Assembly (NCBI GenBank): GCA_039105265.1
Contig: JAPFFF010000012.1
Coordinates: forward strand, 5,084,001 to 5,148,000
Reading direction: 5' to 3'
Length of the DNA stretch: 64,000 bases
Source: Tritrichomonas musculus
Taxonomy: Eukaryota; Parabasalia; Tritrichomonadida; Tritrichomonadidae
This document shows positions 1 to 11,642 of the stretch, piece after piece. The translations under genes were made by a program, and so were the position numbers. The notes under the pieces were generated by a model, which did no database searches, was not told the DNA's origin, and saw nothing but the letters and a program-made list of their open reading frames with translations. Numbering within the stretch: position 1 is the stretch's first letter; every line of letters starts with the position of its first letter.

Positions 1-37
<37 letters not shown>
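1..37. repeat. poly(A) run at the window edge
   Basis: The window opens with 37 consecutive A residues. Similar homopolymer runs occur at about 48418-48442 (T) and 58868-58883 (T), so this is probably a slippage-prone tract of this AT-rich genome. Its left end is not visible. Confidence 0.8.
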
Positions 38-39
<2 letters not shown>

Positions 40-178
40 CTCATTGAATTATCCAAATTGTTTCTCTCTTGGCTTTTTATATTTTTCTTTGTTTTAAAGA
101 CAAATTTAAAATAAAATTGTGTGAACTTTTCCAAAGATAAAAATTCAAAATTTATTTAAAAAGTTTTTTAGTCTTGCT

Positions 179-2431
179 TTAAATTGAGTAGCTTGGAAGT
201 GATTCCTTATATTCATTTATGAAATCCGAAACTTGCCTTGTTTCGATTTTCGATAAATTTAGCACCGAGTAGTTGTTTTTGTCCATTTGATCACAAATTT
301 CTTTGAAGCTTGGCCGATCACTCGCTTCAAAGTTCCAGCAAGAGTCGATCAAGCTTCTAGCGAATTCGGTGAAGCTTTCAGGAATTTTTGCCTTCTTTCC
401 TTTGCAGACATCGAAAGGCTTTATTGATGGCATTTGGCCATCACTCAAAATGAAGTAGATCAAAACGCCAAATGAGTAAACGTCCACTTTTTCTGTGTAT
501 TCATCTTCGCCGATCATAATTTCAGGCGACATGAAGTTTGCAGTTCCGACGTTGATTGTTGTCGCGAAATCATCTGGAGACAAAAGTTTTGACATTCCGA
601 AGTCGCTGATTTTAATTTGACCTTCATAGTCGATCAAGATGTCAGAAGGCTTTAAATCGCGATGAATGATTTGGTTCAGATGGATGTATTTCATTCCATT
701 TGCGATTTGGTAAATAAAGCAAACTTTTTGGACTTTTGATAACGATTTTTTAATGATTTCGTTTTCAAGATTTGTTGGACAATAATCAAGAAGAATAGAT
801 GGCGGCTCTTCTTCGTTGCCAAAGAATATTCCATACACTTTCAAAATGCTTGGATGATTGAGAATGTTCATTGTTTCATATTCATTTACAAGGTGTCTAA
901 GATCATCGTAATTGTTGCATTCTTTGTTCAGCTCTTTTAACGCACGTTCTTGTTTTATGAAAACTTTTGAAACTATCCCACATGTACCATTCCCAATTTG
1001 GTCACCTTTTTCAATTGTTGCCATATATTCTTCATCGAGTATCTTCATTGTTTTTTGTCTTCGATGGAATGAATCTTGTTCTTTGGACTCGTTTTTGTCC
1101 TTTTCGTTAATTTGATGAATTTTTTGTTGCAATTCTTCGAATTCTTTTTTTTGGATTGTTAATTGTGATTTAAGATCATCGTTTTGCCCTCTAATTTGTT
1201 TCTCAAGATCAGATAATTTAGATATTTGTTGTTCTTGCTCTTCTCTTTCATCTTCATATTTTAATACTTTTTCTTCTAGTTCTTTGTTTTCTTTTGTTTT
1301 TCTCTCAAGTTGAGATGCTAGCTTGTTTTGCTGTGATTCTAATTGTTTAATTTGATTTTTAAGGTCAATTACTTTTAATTGTTCTTGAGTTAATTTTCTA
1401 TCGTACAACATATTTTCTTCTTTAAGTTCTCTAATTTCATTTGCTTTACTTGCAATTTGTGATTCGATTTGATCTTTTTGTTCAATGAAATTTTCAATTT
1501 TTGCTTTTTCGTTGTCGTGATTTGCTTGTTGTTCTCGCATTTTCATCTTTAATTCATCGTTTTCTTTGGTTTTGTTATCTAAATTAAATGTTAGTCTTTC
1601 AATGTCCCTTTTGAGCTGGATGATTTCATAGTCCTGCTTTGTTTGTTTGTTTTTTAGGCTTTTTTCATATTCTTGAATTTTTGATCTTAATTCATTGTTT
1701 TCTTTTGCTTGATTGCTTAATTTTGATCTTAATTCATTGTTTTCTTTTGCTTGATTGCTTAATTTTGATCTTATATTTTGAATGTCTTTTTCGAATTTAA
1801 TAATCTCAAAATGATGCTTTGTTTGCTGATGTTCTAGGGTTTTTTCACATTCCTGAACTTTTGATCTTAACTGATAGTTTTCTTTTGTTTCTTGCACTAA
1901 TTTGTTCTTTAACTCATCAATTTCTTTTTTGAGTTCATTTGTAAGATCATTGCCTTGCTTATCATTTTGTGGCAAACTTCCTTCTTGACTCTCTGGCTTT
2001 TGTCTAATTGATTCTATTTCCTCGTCGAACATGATTCTAGAAAATCTATCATTAAATTCTTTTAATTGTTTTAGTAGTTCATCCATTTTATGTTCAACGT
2101 CGACAAAATATATATTTTTGATTTTATCTAATATTCCTATTCCTTTGAAGTCGTAGAATATTTGGTATTTTCTTCCTTTGAAAGTGTATTCGTTTTTATG
2201 CATATCAAGTATTGTTAAAATACATTTTTTTTCAAGATTATTCAAGTAAAAATCTGGGCCTCCAATGTGATAAAATCCATATATTTTTTCATCTGCTTGT
2301 TTATTTTTTGATTTGATTGCATTAGGCAATGGATCTTTGGGATCAAGTGTGAAGAAAAAATTGTATTCTTTTTTAATTGAATAAGTATCTGTGTCGCAGA
2401 GTTGATAAACCGTATTAAACTTTAGTTCCAT
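179..2431 (-). CDS. Coiled-coil TKL-type protein kinase
   Basis: This 750-residue protein has three parts. Residues 1 to about 120 are a domain I do not recognise, about 120-455 are a long coiled coil rich in K, E, Q and N with a duplicated heptad block, and about 470-720 are a protein kinase domain. The kinase shows the glycine loop GNGTCG (about 480-485), the ATP-binding lysine in ALKEL, the catalytic loop HRDLKPSD (about 590), DFG (about 610) and SPE. The usual Asn of HRDLKPxN is Asp here, which may alter metal binding. The first in-frame ATG is at 2431; the frame stays open a little further upstream but without an ATG. The stop is part of TAAA, which fits the trichomonad poly(A) signal. 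By family it is probably a cytoplasmic signalling kinase; substrates are unknown. Confidence 0.85.
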   Translation of the reverse strand: MELKFNTVYQLCDTDTYSIKKEYNFFFTLDPKDPLPNAIKSKNKQADEKIYGFYHIGGPDFYLNNLEKKCILTILDMHKNEYTFKGRKYQIFYDFKGIGILDKIKNIYFVDVEHKMDELLKQLKEFNDRFSRIMFDEEIESIRQKPESQEGSLPQNDKQGNDLTNELKKEIDELKNKLVQETKENYQLRSKVQECEKTLEHQQTKHHFEIIKFEKDIQNIRSKLSNQAKENNELRSKLSNQAKENNELRSKIQEYEKSLKNKQTKQDYEIIQLKRDIERLTFNLDNKTKENDELKMKMREQQANHDNEKAKIENFIEQKDQIESQIASKANEIRELKEENMLYDRKLTQEQLKVIDLKNQIKQLESQQNKLASQLERKTKENKELEEKVLKYEDEREEQEQQISKLSDLEKQIRGQNDDLKSQLTIQKKEFEELQQKIHQINEKDKNESKEQDSFHRRQKTMKILDEEYMATIEKGDQIGNGTCGIVSKVFIKQERALKELNKECNNYDDLRHLVNEYETMNILNHPSILKVYGIFFGNEEEPPSILLDYCPTNLENEIIKKSLSKVQKVCFIYQIANGMKYIHLNQIIHRDLKPSDILIDYEGQIKISDFGMSKLLSPDDFATTINVGTANFMSPEIMIGEDEYTEKVDVYSFGVLIYFILSDGQMPSIKPFDVCKGKKAKIPESFTEFARSLIDSCWNFEASDRPSFKEICDQMDKNNYSVLNLSKIETRQVSDFINEYKESLPSYSI

Positions 2432-3233
2432 ATCAATTATCTGGACTGGCACCGAATCCGTTTCAATTTTGTATAAAACCGAAATTTTATAAAATTGTAA
2501 ACATTAAAATAACCTTTGAAATATCTTAACATATACTTTGAGACAAAATGTTTTGTTTATAAATTTATAATCATTATTCATTATATATTATTTTTTTGTG
2601 TTAAAAATAGTTTATATATATATATATATTTAAAAAAATTTGAATATAATTAAAAAAATTTAATATTTAGATTTCAATTTTATAAATGCTTCCATTTCCC
2701 AAATAGGCTTGTTAAGTCTCGATTTTCGATATCGATAATTGATCCATTTTTCTGATATCAATATCAAATCCAAAATTTTATCTCTGATATCAATAATGAA
2801 TAAAAATAAAAGATCGATTATCAATATTGATAATTTTTTAACGTATTAAAATTTAGTAAACTTTTTTAACTGATTACTTCACATATCCGTTATAAAATTT
2901 AACAAAAGCTGATTCTTTTACATAATAAGTTAGAATATAATTATTTTATGCCATTAAAATACTATTCTTAATGTTTTTTTCAGGTATTAATTTCGATTAA
3001 TCAAGATTCGATATCAAAAGAATGTTTCTGTATTCTATAAGAACAAAAAATAGTATGTAAGTGATGCTGATTTTAAATTTTTAAACAAAACTTTTTAACG
3101 TAAAGTTTATGTTTTAATACTAAAAAAAAAAAAAAAAAAAATAAAAATAAAAAATAAAAAATTAGAAATTAGAAATTAGAAATTAAAAATTAGAAATTAA
3201 AAATTGTGTTTAAGAATTAATTCTTTTCATTAG
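2432..3233. other. Intergenic AT-rich DNA with a microsatellite
   Basis: No gene is visible between the kinase and the end of the ankyrin locus. About 3121-3207 is an A-rich tract passing into repeats of AGAAATT and AAAAATT. Around 2715-3030 several GATATC/TCGATA-like words recur, resembling the subterminal repeats of the hAT-type element at 52118, but I cannot define ends. Confidence 0.5.
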
Positions 3234-3786
3234 TTAATGATTCAATAATTGTTTTATCTCATCATTCTCTGCATACTCAATTGAGGTTTTTCATGAATTT
3301 TCAAAATTTAATCATAAGAAAAAAGATGAAATTTGATTTAAATTTTTTCTTATAATTTCGTCTTTCATATTTGTATCAATTCCCTTATTTACTAAAAGTT
3401 GAATAATTTCTAAATTTCCTTTTTCAACTGCATAATGCAATGCACTTCTTTCATTAATTATTTTTTTGAAAATTTGATACAAAAAATAGATTTTAGAACA
3501 ATATGAAACATTGATGTTATTAAATTACATGAAAAAAACAATTTAGGAGAATTTCATTCAAAATTGAAGTAAAAATTGAATTCAAAATTTATATCATTAA
3601 TTTCATAAAATTTATTCTTTTAAATTTCATTTGAATCATTTATTTTAAACTTCATTGAAACAATTATTAATGAATTGAATGAAAAATGCTTGTTATAAAA
3701 TGAAATTTAACTTTTTATTTGTAATGTAATTAAAATAAATGATTTGTTATTTCATTAAAAAAAAATATTTGTAATTGTATTAAATT

Positions 3787-5508
3787 TACACCCCGAGCTA
3801 AAGTCTATTTTAAACGGCTCTTATTACATCAAAATATCATTTATTCAAAAAGCCAAAAAAGAGCATATTTCATGAAAAAAAAAACGTTTTTTTTTTTAGT
3901 TTTTTGGTTAACAAATTTATCTTTATCTTTATATATATATATTAAAATTTGGTTAACAAAATTAATAAAAAAAACTTAACGTTTTCCAAAAATAACGAGC
4001 TGTAATAAGGACCTTTCAATTTGTTTTATATGGCTGAAATTTCAATAGTCTCTTGTAATAAGAATTCAATACTCCTGCTTTAAGGAGTATTGAAATTATT
4101 TTATTTGTCAAATAATTGAATACTTTTTGCTTTAAGGGTTGAGTACTTTGCTTTAAGGATTCAATACTTTAAATATATTTTCAGAGTATTTTATATAGTA
4201 TTTTTTACAAAAATATTGGATATATTGCATTATCTTTTTGTCCTCACGACAATTAAATTGCACAATATACTTATATATTTAAGATTATATATAAAAACAT
4301 TTATTATTAATATCAAGATACAAAATAAGACAAATTTCGTTTTAATTCAACCGAACATTTTGCTTTAGATAATCATAATATCTATAATTATAATACAATA
4401 TTATTATTAATTTCATAAAAAAAATCTTATATATCTATAAATAACCAAAATATTTATATATTTATAATAATAAATTTCTTTCAATTTTTAAAGTAATAAA
4501 AAAGTCCATTTATTCCTATCATAAAATGGTTTAATATAATATTTTATATTTATTTTGATATAATTAAATGTTTGAATATTCTAAATAATAAATATATTAT
4601 TTTTAATCGTTTAAAAACCAAAAAATTAATGTTCTTACATTTTGGGCTTTTTTATTAAAAATTAAAATTAAAATCTTACTTGATTGCCTTGCACTTCGAG
4701 GCATTGTTTCAATTTCTTTGGAAAAGAATCAATCAAAGAATTGTTTGTTGCTAAACTTAGATTATTCCATATAAAGAATAAAATTTGTGTTCAGGAAACA
4801 TTTGCCATTTCAGCTCCAGGGATTTCAGGAAACATTATTGCTTTAACGCATATGAAATACTTGATTTCATTTGCTAATATTTGTGGTCGGCAAGGTTGTG
4901 TTTTTTCTGGTCTCCCTTCATCAATCTATTTAGCTACTGCTTTGACGCAATTTAACGAAATACTTAATGCATCAGCTGTTTTGCTTTTATTAAAATTGTG
5001 CGATTGCAGAATCACTTGCGATTAAATTATAGCGTTCGTTTGTATTTTTTGGTAAAGAAAACAAATAAATAAAAGGTCAAAAGATTGACCAACAATTGAT
5101 TCATAAATTCATGAATAGGTCATTAAATTTGAATGAATTTGAAAGAAATTTTAAAATTCTCTCAAATTATTTTTAAATAAATTTTCTCAATTTTTTCAAT
5201 GAAACATGAAAATTTCTCTCAAATTTCTTATCAATATTTTTTAGGACCACTATAATAAGATTTGAGAAATACTGTAATAAGGAAAAAATCTTTGATTTTT
5301 CGAACAAAAATTATAAATATATGATAAGTATAAGATTATAAATTTAAATAATTTTTTTATTTATATATATATTTGTAATTAAACAAGATACTCTTATTTA
5401 TAATTTTTTTATTAGGGTCATAAGTTCGTTTGGCAGCTCGTCTTTTTTTTTTTAAAAAAAATTCTTATTACATTTTTATTTTTGAAAATGTAATAAGCTC
5501 GGGGTGTA
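3787..5508. mobile_element. DNA transposon, 13-bp TIR, 8-bp target duplication
   Basis: The ends are the perfect inverted repeat TACACCCCGAGCT (3787-3799) and AGCTCGGGGTGTA (5496-5508). The element is flanked by the direct repeat ATTAAATT (3779-3786 and 5509-5516). It lies in a spacer of the ankyrin array. GTAATAAG-like words recur near both ends. It carries a decayed coding segment on the minus strand at about 4682-5037. An 8-bp duplication is seen in hAT and some other superfamilies, but the ends do not begin CAG as typical hAT ends do, so I leave the family open. Confidence 0.85.
4682..5037 (-). pseudogene. Decayed transposase-like segment
   Basis: On the minus strand a frame with several in-frame stops encodes a helix-turn-helix-like stretch (NKSKTADALSISLNCVKAVA), followed by a GRPEK/CRPQ linker and a region containing PEIPGAEMANVS. 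This order resembles the N-terminal DNA-binding part of an IS630/Tc1- or pogo-like transposase, but no catalytic domain can be seen and the 8-bp duplication of the host element does not suit Tc1/mariner. It is clearly not functional. The open plus-strand frame over the same bases lacks an ATG and is a shadow. Confidence 0.5.
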
Positions 5509-8500
5509 ATTAAATTATTTTCTGAATTTCGTAAAATATTATGAATGCAAATTATATAAAAAAAAAATTTCTATCAAAACACTTTTTGCATTGATATTTA
5601 TTTTTTCAGATGATAATAAAAGATTCACTATTTTCAGATTTTTTTTTTGAACTGCGATGTTTAATGCTGTTTCAAAAATAATAATAAAAAAATTTCATTT
5701 ATAAAATGAAATAAAATTGTATGAAAATATTAAATGATGAATCCAATAAATTGAATTATAAGGAATTATGTTTATAAACATAATTTGAAATTTCATAAAT
5801 GATTGTATTGTGAATTGTATTTAACAAAAATAATTCATGAAATTGTATCAATTAATTTGAATTAAAATCCAGTCCAAATAATTTAATTTGAATTTCATTC
5901 AAAAATATGGCATATAATGTTATTAAAATAATGAATTTGAAATTGAATTTGAATTCAAAATTAAAATTTTATTTTATTATTTAACAGTAAAAGAAATCTC
6001 TTTTGGTGATTTTTGGATGAATTTCAAGTTTTTCGCATGACAACAAATGTTGAACTATTTCTGGCTGCTCTTGTTCAATTGCCAAAATTAAAGGTGACAT
6101 ATAAATAAATTTTATTTATAATTTCATTACCAAAATAATATTTTTTTAATGTAATAAAAAAATAAAAGTATTGAATGTAATCCAAAATATTTTGATTTGA
6201 ACTATGTGAAAATTTTTATTATTGAATTCCATTAAATCAAATACTATTAAAATATCATGAAAATATTTGAATAAACTAGATCAATTAATAAATTTTAAAT
6301 GTTATCAAAATACATTCATCAAATTTTATTAAAATAATAAAATTGTTGAATGTAATAAATATATTTGATTAATGAAATTGTATGAATTTCTTAAATATTA
6401 AAACATATTGAATATTAATATCTATTTGCTCCTTGTTCAGTAAAAGCTGAGCAATTTCGATTTTTCCTTTTTCAACTGCAGTATATAAAGATGTCCTATG
6501 AATATAAGAAATGCATAATTTCATAAAAATTTTAAATTTTCAAACTTCATCAAAATATTTTTTATATAAAATTGTATAAAAATATTTAATTAATAAATTT
6601 CATAATGATATTAAAATAAAACTTCATTGAATAATTTAATTACAAATGTAATTAGTATCAAAAATTTTTAAATTTTATTGAATTATCTAGTAAAATGTAA
6701 TTTAAAAATATAAAGAAGATGTTATTTAAACAATTTAAAAGCAATTTCATAAAATAATAATTTATTTATGTCATTAAAATATTGAATTTATAAATTTCAT
6801 TTAATTGTTATATCTGGAATGATATTTGAATGTTTAATATTGAATTTCATTTAAAAACTAGATTATTAATGAAATTAAAAATATTATATTCAGAATGGCA
6901 TTTAAATATTTCATCAAAAATTTTATTGAATTATTTTTTTTAAATTTTATTTAATTATTTGATATTAAATCAAATTAATTCTTTTCATTTTAAATTTGAT
7001 TAAAAAAATGTTATTTTAACACTAGTGAAGTTAATATCAATTTTTTCAAAAGATAATAAAAATTTGATGATTTCATAGTTTTGTATTTTAACTGCATTGA
7101 ATAATGGGGTTCTGTAAAAAATAAATTATAATTTCATAAAAATAATTAAAATAAAAATTTCATTTGAAATACAATCTTAAATTTGATTGAAATTTTTATG
7201 TAAAAATATAGTAAAATAAATTAATTGAATATCATTCAAAAATATTGTTTTAAAAATAGCTTTGAAATATGTAACTTGGAATATTATCTGAAATTATTAT
7301 TGAAATCACATAAAATAATGTTGTTCAAAATCATATAAAAAACAAACTTTTTAAAATGTAATAAGTTATCATAAATGGAAATTGAATTAATTATTTAAAA
7401 AGAAATGTAATTGAAATTTAATTGTTTTAATGTCATTGAAATGTTTATTTTTGAATATTATAGAAATAATAGATTTAGAGATTATATTAAATAATTAATT
7501 TAAAATGAAATTAATAATATCAGATTATAATGTAATTTAAATATTTAGTTTTTGAATGTCATTGAAATATTTGAAATCATTTCATTCAATTATTTGACAT
7601 AAAAATTTCATTAAATATAAGATTTTGAAATATTATTTTGAACTTGAATAAGGAATTTGATTTAAATATTTTGTTTTAACCCAATTAAAATAATTGATCC
7701 CAAATTGTATTTTTAAATATGAATTTAAAATGTAATTAATACATTCGAATAAGAACTGTGTAAAAAAAAATTGTTCGAACACTTACGATATTTATATCAG
7801 TATTTTTATTCTGTAATAAAAGTTGAACAATTTTTAAATTCCCCTCTTCACATGCAATATTTAATGCAGCCTTACAAATATGAGAATAAATTTCATTAAA
7901 AATTTTTTTTTCAATTTCATTAAAAATATTTTGATTCTAATTTCATTAAAAATATTGAAATCGAATATTTTGTTCATTAATTTCAATTTGTGGTTTGGAT
8001 AATAATGCTTGAACTATTCTTTCATTTCCTTTTCTTACTGATATTTGCAATGGAGTTACATTAAATATTTATTACCAATTCCATTAAAACAAATAGTTCT
8101 TAATATTATGAAATATAAGCCACTTCAAATACTTTTTTGATTAATATCAATTTTTCCACTTTGTAATAAAAGTTGAACAATTTCAAAATTTTGTTTTTCA
8201 CATGCTAAAAATAAAGCTGATTCGTTAAAAAAATAATCCTAATTCCATTGAAATATCTACAAAAAATATTATTAAAATGATTAATATTTTAAATGATCAA
8301 TATGTTGATATCTATTTCAGGTCTTGATAGTAAAATTTGAATGATTTTAATATTTTCATATTTAACCGCTAAACGAAAAGCTGTTTCAAAAATATATATG
8401 TTTATCAATTACATAAAAAATATAATTACATTGAAATTGAATAAAAATACACATTGATTTAGAAATGTTATTGAAATATAAGATTTAAAAATGTTATAAT

Positions 8501-9060
8501 ACCCTATAACTTAAAATGTAATCAAAGAAATAGATAAAATTTTGTTAGAATAAATAATATAAAATAGATGGTAGATTTATATCGATTGTTTTTGAAGTTA
8601 ATAAGAGTTGAACCATCTCATCACTTCCCATTTTTACTGCAGTGCATAATGTGGTGATATGAAAAAATAGATTTCATTTCATTATCTTTTTTTAAATCGA
8701 AATGTCATTAATTTGTTTAAAAAAAACATCATTCATTATAATACGAAATGTTATTTAAAAATTGAATGTATAATTTCATTGAAATATTTATGTAGTGATT
8801 TTATAAATTGTTCATAATTGTGAATATTAATAATATTAACATCTAATTTTGGCACGAGAATCAGGGTCTATTAAAATCGGCACGAAAAAAGTTAGCATAC
8901 CGGAAACTTTTTGAAAGGGTGCGACCAAATAAGTGTATCCACTTTTTGAGAAAGATATTTGATCGTTCGTATGAACTTTTTGAGAGTACAAATAAAACGG
9001 TTTAAAAGGTGAATTATTTAACGTTTGAGTTTTATTTTAAAAAAGCGCCACAATTTAATT

Positions 9061-9740
9061 TTCCACGAGATCGTTTGACTGCTCCACGGTTGATTCGAAC
9101 ACAACCAATCATGAAAGCAATAGCCGATAAACGGTATTGGAGTAGTCAAAAGCTCTGGAACATTGCAATTGCAGATATCATTTCCACGAGATCGTTTGAC
9201 TGCCCCACGGTTGATTCGAACACAACCAATCATGAAAGCAATAGCCGATAAACGGTATTGGAGTAGTCAAAAGCTCTGGAACATTGCAATTGCAGATATC
9301 ATTTCCACGAGATCGTTTGACTGCCCCACGGTTGATTCGAACACAACCAATCATGAAAGCAATAGCCGATAAACGGTATTGGAGTAGTCAAAAGCTCTGG
9401 AACATTGCAATTGCAGATATCATTTCCACGAGATCGTTTGACTGCCCCACGGTTGATTCGAACACAACCAATCATGAAAGCAATAGCCGATAAACGGTAT
9501 TGGAGTAGTCAAAAGCTCTGGAACATTGCAATTGCAGATATCATTTCCACGAGATCGTTTGACTGCCCCACGGTTGATTCGAACACAACCAATCATGAAA
9601 GCAATAGCCGATAAACGGTATTGGAGTAGTCAAAAGCTCTGGAACATTGCAATTGCAGATATCATTTCCACGAGATCGTTTGACTGCCCCACGGTTGATT
9701 CGAACACAACCAATCATGAAAGCAATAACCGATAATCTGT
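9061..9740 (+). repeat. 121-bp tandem repeats, left arm of foldback
   Basis: About 5.6 head-to-tail copies of a 121-bp unit begin with TTCCACGAGATCG at 9061, 9182, 9303, 9424, 9545 and 9666. Copies differ at only a few bases. The last is partial and diverges after about 9730. The open frames of about 69 codons over these repeats are a by-product of the unit and shift frame each copy, because 121 is not a multiple of three. Confidence 0.95.
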
Positions 9741-9873
9741 ATCGGGGCAGTGTTCTAGAGCTTTTGACAAATTTATAAAATGATATCAAATTAGAAAATT
9801 TACTAACTTAAAATAAACTAAATAAAATATCTTTTTTAATTATATTTTCATTAAAAACTTATCAAAAAGAAAT

Positions 9874-10344
9874 TCAAACGACAATTTCTTTTTTACCTTC
9901 TAATATTTTGAACCATAGTCGAACTTGAAATAATGCCAAGTATTCATCTTCATTTGTTCTTTTAATCTCAACTATATATATTTTCGTCAAGTAGTAGTTC
10001 ACTTTGAAGATCGAGTGCAATTACAGTTAAGTTCAGTTTATATTTTTTTAAAACCCTAGATAATTGATGTTCTGTATGGTTTATTATTCTTTCTAATGAT
10101 CCTTGACTGATATATTCATCAATTGAAATATTTATTGGAGAATTATTATTATTATCTTCATCAGTATTTGAATTTTTCTTCTTTCTTTTTCTGAATGTTA
10201 AATTTGTCTCAATGTCATAAATTTTTAAGTCATGTTTTTGAAAAGAAAAATTGAAATCAAGTTTTTTCTTCGAAGCGTAATTTGTAAAGTTACATTAGAA
10301 GAAGACCCTAAATGTAACTTAATTTGCCCTTCTTGATTAAACAT
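9874..10344 (-). pseudogene. Degenerate coding segment inside the foldback
   Basis: Between the inverted arms, the minus strand starts at an ATG (MFNQEGQIKLHLGSSSNVT) and runs through pieces in three frames. The middle piece is rich in K and N and contains ISIDEYISQGSLERIINH, and the last contains EYLALFQVRLWFKILEG before a stop at 9874. At least two frame changes and one stop separate the pieces, so it is a decayed gene of about 150 codons. I do not recognise the family. It could be captured host sequence or the element's own accessory gene. Confidence 0.45.
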
Positions 10345-10499
10345 TTTTTAATTAAAAAAAAGGCGATTCAAAAATTTGAATTAATAGGTCAATATTTAAA
10401 TAAAAGCTTTTATTTTTGTTTATTTAAAAAAGAAGAAAAAAATAAATTTTCATTATATTAAATGCTAAAAAGAGTTTTAATTTTGAAAAGATAGTTTAA

Positions 10500-11642
10500 T
10501 TGATTGATTGTGTTCGAATCAACCGTGGAGCAGTCAAACGATCTCGTGGAAATGATATCTGTAATTGCAATGTTCCAGAGCTTTTGACTACTCCAATACC
10601 GTTTATCGGCTATTGCTTTCATGATTGGTTGTGTTCGAATCAACCGTGGGGCAGTCAAACGATCTCGTGGAAATGATATCTGTAATTGCAATGTTCCAGA
10701 GCTTTTGACTACTCCAATACCGTTTATCGGCTATTGCTTTCATGATTGGTTGTGTTCGAATCAACCGTGGGGCAGTCAAACGATCTCGTGGAAATGATAT
10801 CTGCAATTGCAATGTTCCAGAGCTTTTGACTACTCCAATACCGTTTATCGGCTATTGCTTTCATGATTGGTTGTGTTCGAATCAACCGTGGAGCAGTCAA
10901 ACGATCTCGTGGAAATGATATCTGCAATTGCAATGTTCCAGAGCTTTTGACTACTCCAATACCGTTTATCGGCTATTGCTTTCATGATTGGTTGTGTTCG
11001 AATCAACCGTGGGGCAGTCAAACGATCTCGTGGAAATGATATCTGCAATTGCAATGTTCCAGAGCTTTTGACTACTCCAATACCGTTTATCGGTTATTGC
11101 TTTCATGATTGGTTGTGTTCGAATCAACCGTGGGGCAGTCAAACGATCTCGTGGAAATGATATCTGCAATTGCAATGTTCCAGAGCTTTTGACTACTCCA
11201 ATACCGTTTATCGGCTATTGCTTTCATGATTGGTTGTGTTCGAATCAACCGTGGGGCAGTCAAACGATCTCGTGGAAATGATATCTGCAATTGCAATGTT
11301 CCAGAGCTTTTGACTACTCCAATACCGTTTATCGGCTATTGCTTTCATGATTGGTTGTGTTCGAATCAACCGTGGGGCAGTCAAACGATCTCGTGGAAAT
11401 GATATCTGCAATTGCAATGTTCCAGAGCTTTTGACTACTCCAATACCGTTTATCGGCTATTGCTTTCATGATTGGTTGTGTTCGAATCAACCGTGGGGCA
11501 GTCAAACGATCTCGTGGAAATGATATCTGCAATTGCAATGTTCCAGAGCTTTTGACTACTCCAATACCGTTTATCGGCTATTGCTTTCATGATTGGTTGT
11601 GTTCGAATCAACCGTGGAGCAGTCAAACGATCTCGTGGAAAA
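10500..11642 (-). repeat. 121-bp tandem repeats, right arm of foldback
   Basis: About 9.4 copies of the same 121-bp unit as in the left arm lie here in inverted orientation. The CTCGTGGAAA word recurs every 121 bp from about 10545 to 11634. A few copies share private variants, such as GGAGCAG versus GGGGCAG, which points to homogenisation within the array. The arms differ in copy number, about 5.6 on the left and 9.4 here. Confidence 0.95.

Noticed and set aside
4684-5025. 113-codon plus-strand frame in the 8-bp-duplication transposon
   Set aside because: It has no ATG and overlaps the minus-strand transposase remnant, which explains the open frame.
9061-11642. CRISPR-like array
   Set aside because: The repeats are head-to-tail with no spacers, sit in inverted arms of a transposon, and the genome is eukaryotic.
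10500-11642. tRNA-like B box (GTTCGAATC) in each 121-bp unit
   Set aside because: The match is to the B box only; no A box at the right distance and no cloverleaf can be folded.
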